Positions 14,438 through 22,692 are shown, counted from the first letter of the stretch. The stretch is DNA of 32,997 bases from Mariprofundaceae bacterium (GCA_027035825.1 JALVTX010000173.1:1-32997); one strand, 5' to 3'. Translations and numbers: made by a program. Notes: a model not told the origin generated them from the sequence alone.

Positions 14438-14554
14438 ATGAAATCGATTCTGAGCGCCGTTTGCATGTTCCCGGCACCCAATCCCCGTCCGAGGCGCAAA
14501 CCCCGTATTACCACACAGATCACCCGTGTTAGAAACGAAGGAGGCAGGACATGA
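14438..14554 (+). CDS. Small basic ORF between terminase and portal
   Basis: A 38-codon ORF starting four bases after the terminase stop (GGTGAGG upstream) and ending in an ATGA overlap with the portal start. The product is proline- and arginine-rich (PRPRRKPRITT). It may simply allow ribosomes to pass from the terminase to the portal gene, or encode a small basic protein. No family is recognised. Confidence 0.4.
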   Translation: MKSILSAVCMFPAPNPRPRRKPRITTQITRVRNEGGRT

Positions 14555-16125
14555 CCGTGCTGTATGACGCCCGGGGCCGGAAGGTGGAGCTTTCCAGCCT
14601 CCGGAAAGAGGAATCCGCGCCTTCGTTGCGCTCGGTTCGACAGCCGTTTTCAGGGCATCCCTCAGAGGGACTGACGCCCTGGCGCCTGGCCGAAATCCTC
14701 CGGTTGGCGGACGACGGCGATCCATATGCGCAGTGCGAGCTGTTCGAGGACATGGAGGAGAAGGACGCACACCTTTCCAGCGTGCTCGGCATGCGTCGTC
14801 GCGCGGTGGCCGGGCTGGAAATCCGCGTCGAGGCGCCGGATGGCGCGAACCGGCGCGAAAAGAAGGCGGCCGAGCTGGCTGGCGAGATGATGGCCGCGAT
14901 CCCGTCCATGCCCGAAAAGGTGCTGGATATCCTGGACGCCATCGGCAAGGGCTGGTCGGTCTCCGAGATCATCTGGGAAATCGCGCGCGGCGAGGCCGTG
15001 GTGCGCGATCTGCGCTGGCGCGACCCCAAGTGGTTCCGGTTCGATCTGGACTCGCTCTCCGAAATCCGGTTGCGCGATACCGAACACGTCGAGGGCCGGC
15101 CACTGACGCCGTTCAAGTACGTCGCGCACGTGCACAAGGCCAAGGCTGGCCTGCCCGTGCGCGGCGGCATCCTGCGCCCCTGCGCATGGATGTACCTGTT
15201 CAAGAACTACGACATCAAGGACTGGGTCACGTTCGCCGAGGTCTATGGCCAGCCGCTGCGCGTCGGCAAGTATCCGACCACTGCCAGCGAGAAGGAAAAG
15301 GACATCCTGCTCTCCGCCGTGGCCAACCTGGGCACGGACGCCTCCTGCATCATCCCGGAGCAGATGCTGGTCGAGTTCATCGAGGCCGGCGGCAAGTCCG
15401 GCAGCATCGATCTCTACGAGCGCCTGGCGCGCTGGTGCGACGAGCAGATGTCCAAGGCCGTGCTGGGCCAGACCAGCAGCTCGGACGCGATGAGCCACGG
15501 CCTCGGCTCCGGCCAGGCGAACCTGCATGCCGAGGTGCGCGAGGACCTCATCGAGGCCGACGCCCGCCAGCTGGCCGCCACGCTGACCCGCGATCTCGTG
15601 CGCCCGATCGTGGATCTGAACATGGGACCGGTGGATCGCTACCCCGAGGTGCGGATCGTCATCGAGGAGGCCGAGGATCTCGGCGCGCTCGCCGGGAACA
15701 TCGAGCGCCTGGCACGGCTCGGGCTGCCGGTGCCGAAGAGTTGGCTGTACGAAAAGTTCGGCATTCCGGAGCCAAAGCCGGGCGAGGACGTGCTCACCGC
15801 CGCGCCGGGCATGTCCGGGCCGGCCGCGCCGGATGCCGCGCCGGCGGCCAACGCCCAGCAGCCGGGCGCGGAGCAGCCGCACCCCGCCGAAATCCAGGCC
15901 GACCGGCTGGCGCGCGAGGGCGAGCAATACGTGCAGGGTTGGCTGGAACAGTTGCTCCAGATGATGGATGCCGCGCAGTCGCTGGAGGAGCTGCGCGCGA
16001 TGGTGCTGGAGGCCTGGCCGGCGCTCGATCACTCGGGCCTGGCGGATGTCATCGCCCAGGCGCGGATGGCTGCGCACCTGGCCGGCCGGGTGGACGCGCT
16101 GGAAGGCTCCGATGGCGCGCGGTGA
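14551..16125 (+). CDS. Portal protein (DUF935, Mu gp29-like)
   Basis: A 524-residue portal protein. Features of DUF935 include the early block PWRLAEILRLADDGDPYAQC, the stem-region segments WSVSEIIWEI and FKNYDIKDWVTFAEVYG, and TSSSDAMSHGLGSGQANLH near residue 310. Residues about 410-470 form a Pro/Ala-rich linker, and the tail is helical. Portals form the dodecameric DNA entry ring of the head. AAGGAGG precedes the ATG. The gp30-like gene overlaps its last 14 bp. Confidence 0.93.
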   Translation: MTVLYDARGRKVELSSLRKEESAPSLRSVRQPFSGHPSEGLTPWRLAEILRLADDGDPYAQCELFEDMEEKDAHLSSVLGMRRRAVAGLEIRVEAPDGANRREKKAAELAGEMMAAIPSMPEKVLDILDAIGKGWSVSEIIWEIARGEAVVRDLRWRDPKWFRFDLDSLSEIRLRDTEHVEGRPLTPFKYVAHVHKAKAGLPVRGGILRPCAWMYLFKNYDIKDWVTFAEVYGQPLRVGKYPTTASEKEKDILLSAVANLGTDASCIIPEQMLVEFIEAGGKSGSIDLYERLARWCDEQMSKAVLGQTSSSDAMSHGLGSGQANLHAEVREDLIEADARQLAATLTRDLVRPIVDLNMGPVDRYPEVRIVIEEAEDLGALAGNIERLARLGLPVPKSWLYEKFGIPEPKPGEDVLTAAPGMSGPAAPDAAPAANAQQPGAEQPHPAEIQADRLAREGEQYVQGWLEQLLQMMDAAQSLEELRAMVLEAWPALDHSGLADVIAQARMAAHLAGRVDALEGSDGAR

Positions 16126-17365
16126 GCTGAGCGGCCGGGCCACGCTGGATCGCGCGCGGCTGCCGTTTGCCGGGCAGATTGCGTTCTTCCGGGCCAAGCT
16201 GGGGAATCTGGTCCCCACCGCCCGTTGGGATGATCTCTGGAAGTCGGCGCACGATTCGGCCTTTATGGTGGCCGGCGCGGCCAAGGCCGACCTGCTGGCC
16301 GATCTCGCCGCGGCGGTGGATCGGGCAATTTCCGAGGGCGCGGGGCTGGAAGCCTTCCGCAAGGATTTCGAGGCGGCGGTCAAGAAGCACGACTGGCATG
16401 GCTGGACCGGCGAGGGCTCCGCGAAGGGGCGGGCCTGGCGCACGCGCATTATCTACCAGACCAACTTGCTCACCAGCTACAACGCCGGCCGGTTCGCGCA
16501 GCTGAAGGCCGCCGGCTTTCGTTACTGGATCTATCGCCACAACGACAGCGTCCGCCATCCCCGCCCGCAACACGTGGCGTGGAGCGGGCTGACGCTGCCG
16601 CCGGATCACCCCTTCTGGCGCACGCACTACCCGCCCAACGGCTGGCTCTGCCATTGCTATGTCATCGGAACGAACAACCCCGAGCGCGCCCGCCGGCTCG
16701 GCGCGGATCCGGACAAGCAACCGCCGGACGGTTGGGATGCCATCGACGCGAAGACCGGCGAGCCTGTCGGCATCGACAAGGGCTGGGGCTATGCGCCCGG
16801 CGCGTCGGTGGCGGATCGCGTTTCGGCGCTGGCGCCGAAGCTGGGGCGCTTGCCGGCCCGCCTGGTGAGCGACTGGCTGGCGGCCTCCACGCCGGCGTTG
16901 CGCGAAGCTTGGCGCGGGTTCGTGGACGAGGTGCTGGCCGACCCGGTGCCGCGCGGCCGGATGGCCATGCTGGGGGCGATGAGCCTTGAGGACATGGCCT
17001 TCCTCGATGCGCAGGGACGCCCGCCGGCGCGGGCCGATCTCACCATCGAGGACAGACTGCTCGTGGGCAAGAAGGCGCGGCGGCACGAACAGGCCGGCGA
17101 CGCGCTCTCGCCCGAGGAATGGCGTGCGCTGGCCGAGTATCTGAACGCGCCCGAGGCCGTGCTCTTTGACCGCGAAACGGGCAACCTGCTCTATGTCTTC
17201 CCGGCCGCCGACGGCCGCAAGGGCAAGATCGTCGTGAATCCGGACTTCTGGCACAAGCCGACGAAGCAGTCGCTGGCGTCGGTGCGCACGGTGTTCAAGC
17301 TGGGAGCAGATGCGTTGATGAATCCAAACCGGTATGCGGTGATTCGCGGGGAGGTAAGAAAGTGA
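16112..17365 (+). CDS. Head morphogenesis protein (Mu gpF/gp30-like) with C-terminal nuclease-like domain
   Basis: A 417-residue minor head protein. The Mu F-like domain covers about residues 50-190, with RIIYQTNLLTSYNAGRF, then the family-typical RPQHVAWSGLTLPPDHPFW and PPNGWLCHCYV with paired Cys. Residues about 310-417 resemble the PBECR2 domain (barnase/EndoU/colicin/RelE-like nuclease), with FDRETGNLLYVFPA and VVNPDFWHKP. It lies between the portal and gpG genes as in Mu. The ATG at 16112 (GGAAGG upstream) was chosen over the long open frame. The extra domain may be injected with DNA; that is inference. Confidence 0.88.
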   Translation: MARGELSGRATLDRARLPFAGQIAFFRAKLGNLVPTARWDDLWKSAHDSAFMVAGAAKADLLADLAAAVDRAISEGAGLEAFRKDFEAAVKKHDWHGWTGEGSAKGRAWRTRIIYQTNLLTSYNAGRFAQLKAAGFRYWIYRHNDSVRHPRPQHVAWSGLTLPPDHPFWRTHYPPNGWLCHCYVIGTNNPERARRLGADPDKQPPDGWDAIDAKTGEPVGIDKGWGYAPGASVADRVSALAPKLGRLPARLVSDWLAASTPALREAWRGFVDEVLADPVPRGRMAMLGAMSLEDMAFLDAQGRPPARADLTIEDRLLVGKKARRHEQAGDALSPEEWRALAEYLNAPEAVLFDRETGNLLYVFPAADGRKGKIVVNPDFWHKPTKQSLASVRTVFKLGADALMNPNRYAVIRGEVRK

Positions 17366-17490
17366 GCCGGCGGACGGGTGGGCGGCCGTTCCACCATCAG
17401 CGATCCCTTGCGGGGTACGCCCTACCGGACGCCTTTCCGGAAGTCGCCCGCCGGCTGGATGCCGCGAGCATAGACCATGATTCGCGTTGA
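17362..17490 (+). CDS. Small hypothetical protein between gp30-like and gpG genes
   Basis: A 42-codon ORF starting at a GTG that overlaps the gp30 stop (GTGA), with GGGGAGG eight bases upstream. It ends inside the gpG-like gene. The product has RSLAGYALPDAFPEVARRLD and no motif I recognise. The good start signal and overlap support translation; it may serve only to couple the two genes. Confidence 0.5.
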   Translation: MSRRTGGRPFHHQRSLAGYALPDAFPEVARRLDAASIDHDSR

Positions 17491-17944
17491 GGTCAAATCC
17501 GGGCAGGCGCGGGCGGCGCTGCGCCGCATGCTCGCCGAGCTGGAGAACCCGGCGTCCGCCCTCTCGGAGATCGGCAACATGCTGATTGCCAGCACCAAGC
17601 AGCGCTTCGAGACCAAGCGCGCGCCGGACGGCTCGCCCTGGGCGCCGCTCTCGCCCGTCACCGTGGCGCGCAAGGGCGACGACAACATCCTGGTCAGGGA
17701 AGGCAATCTGTCCGGTCAATTCGCCCATGAGGTGTCCGGCAATCGGCTTGTGTGGGGGTCAACGCTGCACTATGCCGCCACGCACCAGTTCGGCGCCAGG
17801 CAGGGCGCCTACGGCAAGACCCGGCGCGGCGCGCCCATCCCCTGGGGCGACATCCCCGCCCGGCCCTTCCTCGGCCTCTCGCCCGAGGACGAGGCGGACA
17901 TCGCCGCCATCATCACCGAGCACATCGAGCGTGCATTGCGATAG
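17477..17944 (+). CDS. Virion morphogenesis protein (Mu gpG-like)
   Basis: A 155-residue protein of the phage virion morphogenesis family (PF05069, Mu gpG). It shows the family order: an N-terminal helical segment with QARAALRRMLAEL, ASTKQRFETKRAPDGSPWAPLS, then LVWGSTLHYAATHQFGA and the end IPARPFLGLSPEDEADI. It acts at the head-tail interface, probably in head completion or tail-joining. A terminator-like hairpin follows 36 bp after its stop. Confidence 0.9.
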   Translation: MIRVEVKSGQARAALRRMLAELENPASALSEIGNMLIASTKQRFETKRAPDGSPWAPLSPVTVARKGDDNILVREGNLSGQFAHEVSGNRLVWGSTLHYAATHQFGARQGAYGKTRRGAPIPWGDIPARPFLGLSPEDEADIAAIITEHIERALR

Positions 17945-17980
17945 CCGCAACACCCTTTTTCTGCACAACATCGCCCATGA

Positions 17981-18012
17981 ACCGCCGGAAACCCTTCCGG
18001 CGGTTTCTTTTT
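17981..18012 (+). terminator. Rho-independent terminator inside the late region
   Basis: A perfect 10-bp stem ACCGCCGGAA / TTCCGGCGGT with loop ACCC is followed by TTTCTTTTT. It sits between the gpG and protease genes, splitting the head genes. The stem is identical to the one at 9945-9976. Read-through or antitermination would be needed unless a new promoter lies at 18012-18035, where I see none. Confidence 0.8.
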
Positions 18013-18035
18013 GGGCGGGCGGCAGGTTACCGCCT

Positions 18036-19109
18036 ATGCGTTGGATTCACCCCTTCCGCAAGACGGAAACCATCGGCGCCGGCATCGTGGTTTGCCAGGT
18101 GGACGCGGGTCTTGATGGCCTGCGCCAGCGCGTGCACCTGATTCCGGTGGACAAGGACGGCATGGTGCGCGGCATCGATGGCCGGAGCTGGAAGTTCAAC
18201 GGCGAGAAGGTGCTGAACCACGCGCGCAAGTATCCCGTCAAGTTCCCCGGCGATTATTTCCATGCCTCGATCAACGCCGCCGAAACGGGCGCGGATGCGC
18301 CCGCGTCTGGCTGGATCGATCCGGCCTCGCTGACGGTCGAGGAAGACGGTCTCTGGGGCGAGGTCGAATGGACCGAGCGCGCGGCCAACGCCATCCGCGA
18401 GAAGGAATACCGCTACATCTCCCCCGTCTTCCTGGCTGATCGCAAGACGGGCGAAATCCTTGCGTTCAAGGGCTTCGGCCTGACGCACTACCCGAACCTC
18501 GGCGATCTCGCGCCGGTGGTGAACATGCAAATGGAGGAATCTGCTATGGAAGAACTGCTGGAGCGCCTGCGGCGCATCCTGAACCTGCCCGAGCTGGCGA
18601 CGGCGGACGACGTGATCGCCGAGCTTCAGAAGGCCATCGACATCTTGCGCGGCCAGGCTGGCGAGGCGCAGGCCAACGCGCGGCTGCCCGAGCTGGCGGA
18701 GGCCGTGGCCGGCTGCATCGAGGAGAACGCCCAGGACAATCCCGGCGCGAATCCCGAGGACTTCGTGCCCCGCGTCGAGTTTGACCGGTTGCGCGAGGAG
18801 CTGAACCAGGTGCTGGCGGAGCGCGAGAACGCGCGCGTGCAGGCCGCCGTGAACGAAGCCCTGGAAAAGGGAGTTATCGCGCCGGCCTCGCGCGAATGGG
18901 CCGAGGACTACTGCCGGAAGGACGCCGAGGGATTTGCCCGGTTCGTCGCCAACGCCCAGCCCGTCGTGCCGCTGGGTGAGGAGCTGAACGGCCAGGCCGG
19001 CGATGCGGGCGCCTCCGGCGCGCTCACCGCCGACGAGGTGGCCATCTGCGAGCAGCTGGGCATCACCGCGGAGCAGTATCTGCAAACCAAGAAAGGCAAG
19101 GAGGAATAA
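18036..19109 (+). CDS. Prohead protease with fused scaffold (Mu gpI/gp32-like)
   Basis: A 357-residue protein of the Mu gpI family (PF10123). The protease part covers about residues 1-170, with KFPGDYFHASINAAETGA, GLWGEVEWTERAANAIREKEYRYISPVF and GFGLTHYPNLGDLAPV. The C-terminal half is helical and charged and forms the scaffold. It cleaves scaffold and itself during capsid maturation. The ATG at 18036 has only GGCAGG upstream. An internal ATG within it produces the separate scaffold. Confidence 0.9.
   Translation: MRWIHPFRKTETIGAGIVVCQVDAGLDGLRQRVHLIPVDKDGMVRGIDGRSWKFNGEKVLNHARKYPVKFPGDYFHASINAAETGADAPASGWIDPASLTVEEDGLWGEVEWTERAANAIREKEYRYISPVFLADRKTGEILAFKGFGLTHYPNLGDLAPVVNMQMEESAMEELLERLRRILNLPELATADDVIAELQKAIDILRGQAGEAQANARLPELAEAVAGCIEENAQDNPGANPEDFVPRVEFDRLREELNQVLAERENARVQAAVNEALEKGVIAPASREWAEDYCRKDAEGFARFVANAQPVVPLGEELNGQAGDAGASGALTADEVAICEQLGITAEQYLQTKKGKEE
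18546..19109 (+). CDS. Nested in-frame scaffold protein (Mu gpZ-like)
   Basis: An in-frame internal ATG at codon 171 of the protease gene has GGAGGAA upstream with 8-nt spacing, a better start signal than that of the whole gene. It would yield a 187-residue helical acidic protein (MEELLERLRRILNLPEL at its start, then repeated charged helices). This mirrors the Mu and lambda plan, in which the scaffold is encoded inside the protease gene. The domain boundary right before this ATG (LGDLAPVVNMQ) agrees. Confidence 0.75.
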   Translation: MEELLERLRRILNLPELATADDVIAELQKAIDILRGQAGEAQANARLPELAEAVAGCIEENAQDNPGANPEDFVPRVEFDRLREELNQVLAERENARVQAAVNEALEKGVIAPASREWAEDYCRKDAEGFARFVANAQPVVPLGEELNGQAGDAGASGALTADEVAICEQLGITAEQYLQTKKGKEE

Positions 19110-19112
19110 GTC

Positions 19113-19511
19113 ATGCCACTGACCAATGATCGCAACACGCCGGAGCGCGACGGCACGCTCGTTTCGCTGCCGGTGGAAGCAGGCGCCGTTATCCATGCTG
19201 GCGGCATGGTGGCTGTGAATGCCGCCGGCAATGCCGTGCCGGCCGCCGATACGGCCGGGCTCACCGTGATGGGCCGGGCCGAGCAGGCCGTGGACAACAC
19301 GGGCGGCGCGGCGGGGGCGGCGGCCATCACCGTCAAGCGCGGCGTGTTCCAGTATGGGAATTCGGGGGCGAGCGCGCTGACCGCCGCCGATGTCGGCCAG
19401 GTGGCGCACGTGGCCGATGACGCCACGGTCGCCAAGACCACCACCAACTCGATCGTCGCGGGCAAGGTGCTCGGCGTGGACGCGACCGGCGTCTGGGTCG
19501 AGATCCGCTAA
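19113..19511 (+). CDS. Capsid decoration protein (DUF2190-like)
   Basis: A 132-residue Ala/Gly/Val-rich beta protein resembling DUF2190 capsid cement proteins. It has the pattern VSLPVEAGAVIHAGGMVAVN, then GLTVMGRAEQAVDNTGG and a C-terminal GVDATGVWVEIR. It lies between scaffold and major capsid genes, the place of the decoration gene in many phages. It probably binds and stabilises the mature capsid. Confidence 0.85.
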   Translation: MPLTNDRNTPERDGTLVSLPVEAGAVIHAGGMVAVNAAGNAVPAADTAGLTVMGRAEQAVDNTGGAAGAAAITVKRGVFQYGNSGASALTAADVGQVAHVADDATVAKTTTNSIVAGKVLGVDATGVWVEIR

Positions 19512-19532
19512 CAACAGAAGAGGAGAGACAAC

Positions 19533-20441
19533 ATGATTGTGAATGCAGCAACACTCCGGGCCGCGCAGACCGGCTTCCAGACGCTGTTCCAGAACGCGTT
19601 CGACAATGTCGCCCGGCGCTACCAGATCGTGGCGATGGAGACGCGGAGCCAGACCAGCGCCAACGACTACAAGTGGCTGGGACAACTGCCCGGCATCCGC
19701 AAGTGGGTCGGCGACAAGGTGGTCCACAACCTGACGGCGCACGGCTACTACCTGCCGAACGAGGACTTCGAGCTGACGGTCGGCGTTGACCGCAATGACA
19801 TCGAGGACGATCAGCTCGGCGTCTATGATCCGAAGTTCAAGATGATCGGCGATGCCGCCGGTCGCCACCCGGACGAGCTGGTCTGGCAGGCGCTGGTGGA
19901 CGGCCTGACCAGCGGCCAGGGCTTCGATGGGGTCAACTTCTTCAGCACGGCGCATCCGACCGATGGCGTGGATCCCGGCAACGGCACCTATGCCAACCGG
20001 CCGGCCGTGCTGGGCACGGGCGAGGTCTGGTTCCTGATGGACGATTCCCGTCCCGTGAAGCCGATGATCTTCCAGACCCGCAAGCCGTACACCTTCGTCT
20101 CGATGGTGGATCCGCAGTCGCCGGATGTGTTCATGCGCCGGACGTTCCACTACGGCGTCGAGGCGCGCGTGGCCGTGGGCTACGGCCTGCCGCAGCTGAT
20201 TTACGCCAGCCGCGAGCCGCTGAACGCCACGAGCTACGCCGCCGCCCGGCTGGCGATGGCCAACCTCAAGCGCCCGGACGGCTCGCCGCTCGGCATCCGG
20301 CCGACGACGCTGGTGGTCGGCGAGGGCAACTTCGAGGCCGCGAACGTGCTGCTCACCAACGATCGGGACGTGAACGGCGCCACCAACACCTGGAAGGGCA
20401 CGGCGAAGCTCGAAGTGGTCGAGTATCTGACCGGCAAGTAA
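19533..20441 (+). CDS. Major capsid protein (Mu gpT-like)
   Basis: A 302-residue protein of the Mu major head subunit family (PF10124). Family-like blocks are QTGFQTLFQNAFDN, MATE-like METRSQTSANDYKWLGQLPG, VDRNDIEDDQLGVYDP, FFSTAHP and a C-terminal LVVGEGNFEAANVLL. It forms the icosahedral shell. AGAGGAGAG precedes the ATG. A 10-bp hairpin follows directly, which may protect the abundant mRNA. Confidence 0.95.
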   Translation: MIVNAATLRAAQTGFQTLFQNAFDNVARRYQIVAMETRSQTSANDYKWLGQLPGIRKWVGDKVVHNLTAHGYYLPNEDFELTVGVDRNDIEDDQLGVYDPKFKMIGDAAGRHPDELVWQALVDGLTSGQGFDGVNFFSTAHPTDGVDPGNGTYANRPAVLGTGEVWFLMDDSRPVKPMIFQTRKPYTFVSMVDPQSPDVFMRRTFHYGVEARVAVGYGLPQLIYASREPLNATSYAAARLAMANLKRPDGSPLGIRPTTLVVGEGNFEAANVLLTNDRDVNGATNTWKGTAKLEVVEYLTGK

Positions 20442-20447
20442 GGGGTC

Positions 20448-20471
20448 GGCGGGGCGGTTCTCCGCCCCGCC
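20448..20471 (+). other. Strong hairpin after the major capsid gene
   Basis: GGCGGGGCGG-ttct-CCGCCCCGCC forms a perfect 10-bp stem with no T-tract, six bases after the capsid stop. It could be a 3'-end stabiliser or partial terminator. Confidence 0.6.
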
Positions 20472-20515
20472 CTTCCCGCCCAACCATTGCATGATCTGAA
20501 ACAAGGAGAATCGAT

Positions 20516-20710
20516 ATGGCAATCAGGATTTTTGTCGAACCCCACAACGGCCTGTCGCTGCCCGGCGTCGGCCATCTGGCGCACGGCGAGCACGAGGTGG
20601 ATCTCGCCGAGGCTGACCTGAAGGGCGCCGAGGGCGTGCGCGTGATCAAGTCGAAGAAGCAGAGTGCGAAGTCCGGCCAGGGCGCCGGCGGCGGCCAGGC
20701 CCAAGGCTGA
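20516..20710 (+). CDS. Small head-tail region protein (Mu gp35-like position)
   Basis: A 64-residue protein starting with a beta-rich segment (AIRIFVEPHNGLSLPGVGH) and ending in a basic Lys/Gly/Gln-rich tail. AAGGAGAA precedes the ATG. It occupies the place of the small gene after the major capsid gene in Mu-like phages. No fold is recognised and its role is unknown. Confidence 0.75.
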   Translation: MAIRIFVEPHNGLSLPGVGHLAHGEHEVDLAEADLKGAEGVRVIKSKKQSAKSGQGAGGGQAQG

Positions 20711-20719
20711 GGGAGGAAG

Positions 20720-20743
20720 GGCGGGCCGCCAAAGCGGCCCGCC
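20720..20743 (+). other. Hairpin before the gp36-like gene
   Basis: GGCGGGCCGC-caaa-GCGGCCCGCC is a perfect 10-bp stem 17 bp upstream of the GTG start at 20761. It has no clear T-tract. It may limit or process the message between capsid and connector genes. Confidence 0.55.
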
Positions 20744-20760
20744 GCTTTCGGTGACGGAAC

Positions 20761-21189
20761 GTGGCCTACGCAAATTACCAGGACCTCATCGCGGCCTTTG
20801 ACGAGCAGCTCATTATCCAGATGAGCGACGACAACGGCGACGGCATTGCCGATGCGAATGTCATCGACCAGGCGATCCGGGCCGCCGATGCCGAGATCGA
20901 CGCCCGGATCGGCAATCGCTATGCCGTGCCGCTGAATCCGGCGCCGCGCCTGGCGGCGAGCATCTCGGCGGCGCTGGCCGTGGCCGGGCTTTATACCCGG
21001 CGCGGCGTGGACAAGCCGCAGTCCGTCATCGAGGCCGAGCGCGCGGCGCGCGACCTGCTCAACCGCATCGCGGCCGGCACGGCCGGCTGGGGCGAGGCGG
21101 TGACGCCGCCGCCGGACGAAACGAGCCTGGACGTGCGATCGAGCAGCCAGGCGCGCGTCTTCGGTCGCGGCCGCATGAAGGGCTTTTGA
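20761..21189 (+). CDS. Head-tail connector (DUF1320, Mu gp36-like)
   Basis: A 142-residue protein of DUF1320. It shows YANYQDLIAAFDEQLIIQ at the start, then DANVIDQAIRAADAEIDARIGNRYAVPL and the helical LAVAGLYTRRG. Such proteins fold like connector proteins of the gp6 class and form a ring below the portal. The GTG start has GGTGACGGA upstream. Its stop overlaps the next ATG (TGATG). Confidence 0.9.
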   Translation: MAYANYQDLIAAFDEQLIIQMSDDNGDGIADANVIDQAIRAADAEIDARIGNRYAVPLNPAPRLAASISAALAVAGLYTRRGVDKPQSVIEAERAARDLLNRIAAGTAGWGEAVTPPPDETSLDVRSSSQARVFGRGRMKGF

Positions 21190-21617
21190 TGCAGCTGGCG
21201 CCGATCGTGTCGCGGCTGAAGGCGCGGGCGACAAGCCTGAAGCACGTGGCCGGCGCGGCGAACCTGGCGGCGCTGAAGAGCGCGCCCGCGCGAACGCCGG
21301 CGGCATGGGTGGTGCCGGTGAGCGAGTCGGCGAGCGCCAACGTGTCCGCCTCGATCGACGTGGTCCAGCGCATACGCCGGCGCTTCGGCGTGGTCATCGC
21401 CGTTCGCGATGTGCGCGACGCCACCGGCGAGGCGGCGCTGGACGGAGGCCTGGCCCAGGCGCGATCCGAGATCGTCGCGGCGCTCGTCGGCTGGAGCCCC
21501 GACGCCGAATCCGGCGCGATCGTCGCTGCTGGCGGGCGGCTGCTGAGTTTCTCGTCCGGCGCGCTGTGGTGGCAGGACGAGTTCGAGACCGATATCTGGC
21601 AAGGAGGCAAGCCATGA
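21189..21617 (+). CDS. Tail completion/terminator-like protein (Mu gp37-like)
   Basis: A 142-residue protein with an N-terminal segment APIVSRLKARATSLKHV, a beta-rich middle (AAWVVPVSESASANV, FGVVIAVRDVRDATG) and an end DEFETDIWQGG. The pattern fits phage tail terminator proteins of the gp37/gpU kind. It would cap the tail tube and join it to the head. It lies just upstream of the tail tube gene, with one small ORF between. Confidence 0.78.
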   Translation: MQLAPIVSRLKARATSLKHVAGAANLAALKSAPARTPAAWVVPVSESASANVSASIDVVQRIRRRFGVVIAVRDVRDATGEAALDGGLAQARSEIVAALVGWSPDAESGAIVAAGGRLLSFSSGALWWQDEFETDIWQGGKP

Positions 21618-21754
21618 ACACGAAGGCCGGATCCTGGGAGAAGGATCCCAAGACAGGGAAGCTGAAGCTCGTCGGCCGCACGCGCGATGACGTGGCCGAG
21701 GGCAAGTCGGCGACGGCTGGTGAAGCGAACAAGAGCAAGGGAGGCAAATCATGA
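21614..21754 (+). CDS. Small lysine-rich protein (DUF2635-like position)
   Basis: A 46-residue basic protein with KDPKTGKLKLVGRT and a Lys/Gly tail. It overlaps both neighbours by ATGA and follows AAGGAGG. A DUF2635 (Mu gp38) protein stands in the same position in Mu, but the similarity is weak. Likely a minor tail-region protein. Confidence 0.65.
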   Translation: MNTKAGSWEKDPKTGKLKLVGRTRDDVAEGKSATAGEANKSKGGKS

Positions 21755-22689
21755 TTCGATCCGGACTCAAGGTTCTGCTGGCGGCGGCGGAAACGACCTA
21801 CGGCGTGGACGCCGCGCCGAACCCGGCCACCGATGCCATGCTGGTGGAGAATTTCAGTCTCACGCCGCTGGAGGCCGACGAGATCGTGCCGGAGGGCGTA
21901 GTGCGCCCGACCTTCGGCGCGGAGCATGCACTGGCGCTAACCGGCAAGCGCGTGCAGCTGGAGTTCGACGTTCCGGCGCAGGGCGCGGGCGCGGCGGGCG
22001 GCGTGCCGTTCTGGGGCGTGCTGATGCGCGGCGCGGGCTTCGCGCAGGTGGTGACGCCGAACGTCAGCTGCGCCTTCAACCCGGTCACCGGGGGCGAGGA
22101 ATCGCTGACGCTCCAGGTGTATCGCGGCGGCGTGGCGCACAAGGCGCTGGGCTGTCGCGGCGACTGGTCCATCAAGATCGACGCCGCGGGCCGGGCCCTG
22201 CACCATTTCAGCTTCACCGGCCTGTATCAGGCCGTGACCGATGCGCCGATTCCGGCGGCCACCGCGCTGCCGGTGCGTTCGGAGGTTCCGGTGGACCCGG
22301 CGCACACGCCGAGCTTCACGCTGATGGGCACGGCGCTGGCGCTGAAGAGCCTGGAGATCAAGCGCGCCAACGACGTGCAATTCCAGCAGCTGGTGAACGA
22401 CACCCGCGTGGACATCCTGGGACGCAAGCCGGAGGGAACCGCGACCGTGCGCGAAACGCTTGTCGGCACGTTCAACGCCTGGCAGCAGGCCGAGAACGGA
22501 ACGACCGGCGCACTGGCGCTGACGCATGGCGCGGCGGCTGGAAACATCATCGAGATCAACTGCCCCAACGTACAGATCGGCAAGCCGACCATCTCGGACG
22601 AGAACGGCATTTCGATGATCCAGATGCCGCTCCGCATCGCAAGCACGAGCGCGACGGCGAACGACGACATTCAGGTCATCGCGAGGTAG
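21751..22689 (+). CDS. Tail tube protein (siphovirus type)
   Basis: A 312-residue major tail protein resembling the Phage_tube_2 family of B3/D3112-like transposable phages. It starts MIRSGLKVLLAAAETTYGVDAAP, continues VENFSLTPLEADEI and ends with beta-rich repeats (KPTISDENGISMIQMPLRI). No sheath gene is present near it, so the tail is long and non-contractile, unlike Mu. It overlaps the previous gene as ATGA. Confidence 0.88.
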   Translation: MIRSGLKVLLAAAETTYGVDAAPNPATDAMLVENFSLTPLEADEIVPEGVVRPTFGAEHALALTGKRVQLEFDVPAQGAGAAGGVPFWGVLMRGAGFAQVVTPNVSCAFNPVTGGEESLTLQVYRGGVAHKALGCRGDWSIKIDAAGRALHHFSFTGLYQAVTDAPIPAATALPVRSEVPVDPAHTPSFTLMGTALALKSLEIKRANDVQFQQLVNDTRVDILGRKPEGTATVRETLVGTFNAWQQAENGTTGALALTHGAAAGNIIEINCPNVQIGKPTISDENGISMIQMPLRIASTSATANDDIQVIAR

Positions 22690-22692
22690 GCC

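Noticed and set aside
18027-20522. 831-codon minus-strand ORF across protease, decoration and capsid genes
   Set aside because: Antisense to three recognised head genes, with a composition typical of a shadow frame.
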